From assembly GCA_017538795.1 (NCBI GenBank), contig JAFYIE010000019.1, positions 1 through 64,000 of the forward strand: a DNA stretch of 64,000 nucleotides. The letters are read 5' to 3'. This document shows, in pieces, positions 63,097 through 64,000 of the stretch. Position 1 is the stretch's first letter, and each line of letters opens with the position of its first letter. The position numbers and the translations under genes are program-made. The notes under the pieces are model-generated. The model was not told the origin of the DNA and did not search any database. It saw nothing but the letters and a program-made list of their open reading frames with translations. Source of the DNA: Bacteroidales bacterium (GTDB lineage Bacteria; Bacteroidota; Bacteroidia; Bacteroidales; F082).

Positions 63097-63156
63097 GTAG
63101 AGACGTCATATTATGGCGCCTCTACTAAGGTCTAAAGTCTAACGACTAATGTCTTA
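63097..63156. repeat. 60-nt 3'-end element (hairpin plus heptamers), copy 2
   Basis: GTAGAGACG (63097-63105) and CGCCTCTAC (63117-63125) form the hairpin, with one mismatch compared with copy 1. The heptamers then run to the TAA stop codon of the T9SS cargo gene (63154-63156). It matches 48473-48532 at 56 of 60 positions and in the same relation to a stop codon. Confidence 0.88.
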
Positions 63157-64000
63157 CTTCACAACGACTTTAACTGTCTTGTTGAAGCCGTTAGCATTGA
63201 TTGTGCAGAAGTAAACACCGCTTTCGATATCAATGTTAACTGTGTTTTCACCTGTTGTGAGGTTCTGGTTGAAGCTCTTCACTGTCTGACCTGCGAGGTT
63301 GACAAATGTGATAGTAGCGTTGACATCCATTGCTGAGCTTACAACAACGTAGTCTTTTGCCGGGTTAGGATAGACGCTGTAGATAGCATCCTGAGCCTCT
63401 GTCTCTTCTACGCCAACAGTTCTGATAACTTTAACACCGTGGATGATGTTTTCTGTTGCTGCTGCCTGTGTTGCGTTGCTGCCCCAGTAGAAACCGATCT
63501 CGTCGTCTGCCTGATATGAGAACCAGAATTCGCCATTGTTAACTGTATTCTGAACTGCGCTTGTGAACACACCTTCTGAGTACATGAGCATGACGTCTTC
63601 CATGAGGTCATCTTCATCCTGCTCCCAGTAACCTTTTTCTGCGTCACGATAGCTTACATAGATGCTTCTGAAGTAGTATGTACCATTTGTACGGTTGGTG
63701 CAAGGTGATGAGAATGCGCAAGCGAGGTTGCCGTCTGCGTCGCATGAAAGTGCTGGGTGACCTGAAGCACCGTAGAACTTGCTGATATACTCTGAACCTG
63801 ACATGTAGTACAAATCGTTGCTCCAATCAATACCTTCGTACATTGGGATGAAGCCAATCCATCTTGTTGAATCTGGTTCCATGTGAACATAATCTTCACC
63901 GGCTGGCCACCAGAGACGTGCTGCATGGTGTGGGTTGCCGTCAGGTGACTGCATAGGAGCTTCCTGTGTGTCGTTCCAGTAAAGGATACCGTCAACAGCG
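63154..64000 (-). CDS. T9SS type A sorting-domain protein (5' end outside window)
   Basis: The frame is open to the right edge, giving at least 282 residues. An ATG at 63954 is internal, because the frame continues upstream with AVDGILYWNDTQEAP. The body has repeated aromatic and acidic patches (ARLWWPAGEDYVHMEPDS, CDADGNLACAFSS) that look like beta-propeller blades. The last 75 residues are a canonical type A C-terminal domain: YSVYPNPAKDYVVV, ITFVNLAGQTVKSF, NTVNIDIESGVYFCTI and VKVVVK. It is therefore T9SS cargo, secreted or anchored at the surface. Enzymatic activity is not evident from the visible part. Confidence 0.85.
   Translation of the reverse strand, partial: AVDGILYWNDTQEAPMQSPDGNPHHAARLWWPAGEDYVHMEPDSTRWIGFIPMYEGIDWSNDLYYMSGSEYISKFYGASGHPALSCDADGNLACAFSSPCTNRTNGTYYFRSIYVSYRDAEKGYWEQDEDDLMEDVMLMYSEGVFTSAVQNTVNNGEFWFSYQADDEIGFYWGSNATQAAATENIIHGVKVIRTVGVEETEAQDAIYSVYPNPAKDYVVVSSAMDVNATITFVNLAGQTVKSFNQNLTTGENTVNIDIESGVYFCTINANGFNKTVKVVVK

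Overview
The window reads as chromosomal DNA of a member of the Bacteroidota, most likely of the order Bacteroidales. Supporting signs are the type IX secretion (T9SS) parts (a Plug/DUF5103 protein, a PorV-like barrel, proteins with C-terminal sorting domains), the ssb-gldE-gldD gene order, a TonB receptor with an N-terminal carboxypeptidase-regulatory-like domain, the exbB-exbD-exbD operon, and about a dozen promoter boxes of the Bacteroidetes form TAnnTTTG. No transposase, integrase, phage gene, CRISPR array or rRNA was seen. Both ends cut a gene (a TPR lipoprotein at the left, a T9SS cargo protein at the right).

Layout. 1-6.5 kb (minus strand): partial TPR lipoprotein, S9 dipeptidyl peptidase, an archaeal-type prenylglyceryl phosphate synthase and a histidine kinase. 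6.5-12.2 kb (plus): leuS, a GH29 fucosidase and ahcY, closed by a two-way terminator. 13-22.2 kb (plus): three large surface genes in a row, a TonB-dependent receptor, a 1444-residue exported protein with a T9SS-like C-terminus, and a PorV-family barrel. 22.2-27.7 kb: greA with a terminator-like hairpin in its leader, a HIT protein, an RNA methyltransferase and a five-module iron-sulfur/FAD oxidoreductase. 27.7-40.3 kb: a cell-surface polymer modification locus with an LtaS-like phosphotransferase, a phosphodiesterase-like lipoprotein, one MBOAT O-acyltransferase, four DHHW/AlgX-like paralogues and a GH16-like lipoprotein. 40.4-48.5 kb: tyrS, small envelope genes, apbE, the T9SS Plug and priA. 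48.5-51 kb: the ExbB/ExbD operon and tRNA-Ser(GGA). 51.3-57.7 kb (minus): ansA, tatD, hflX, trpS, rng, a 29-residue basic protein missed by ordinary gene calling, and HU. 57.9-62 kb (plus): ssb, gldE, gldD and an exported protein with a duplicated module. 62-64 kb (minus): CorA-like transporter and the T9SS cargo protein.

Most housekeeping genes are ordinary. The less ordinary material is of two kinds. One is the O-acylation locus: four DHHW proteins, falling into two pairs, around a single MBOAT, all lacking the aspartate of the usual DxHW motif. The other is a layer of short repeats: arrays of a TTAGnnn heptamer that start at or inside stop codons and are followed by REP-like palindromes or by an inverted heptamer array. 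One 60-nt copy occurs twice with 4 differences, each time ending exactly on the stop codon of a gene. Related palindromes also sit in frame inside two protein-coding genes (the TPR gene and tatD). All assignments rest on reading the sequence; no database search was possible.
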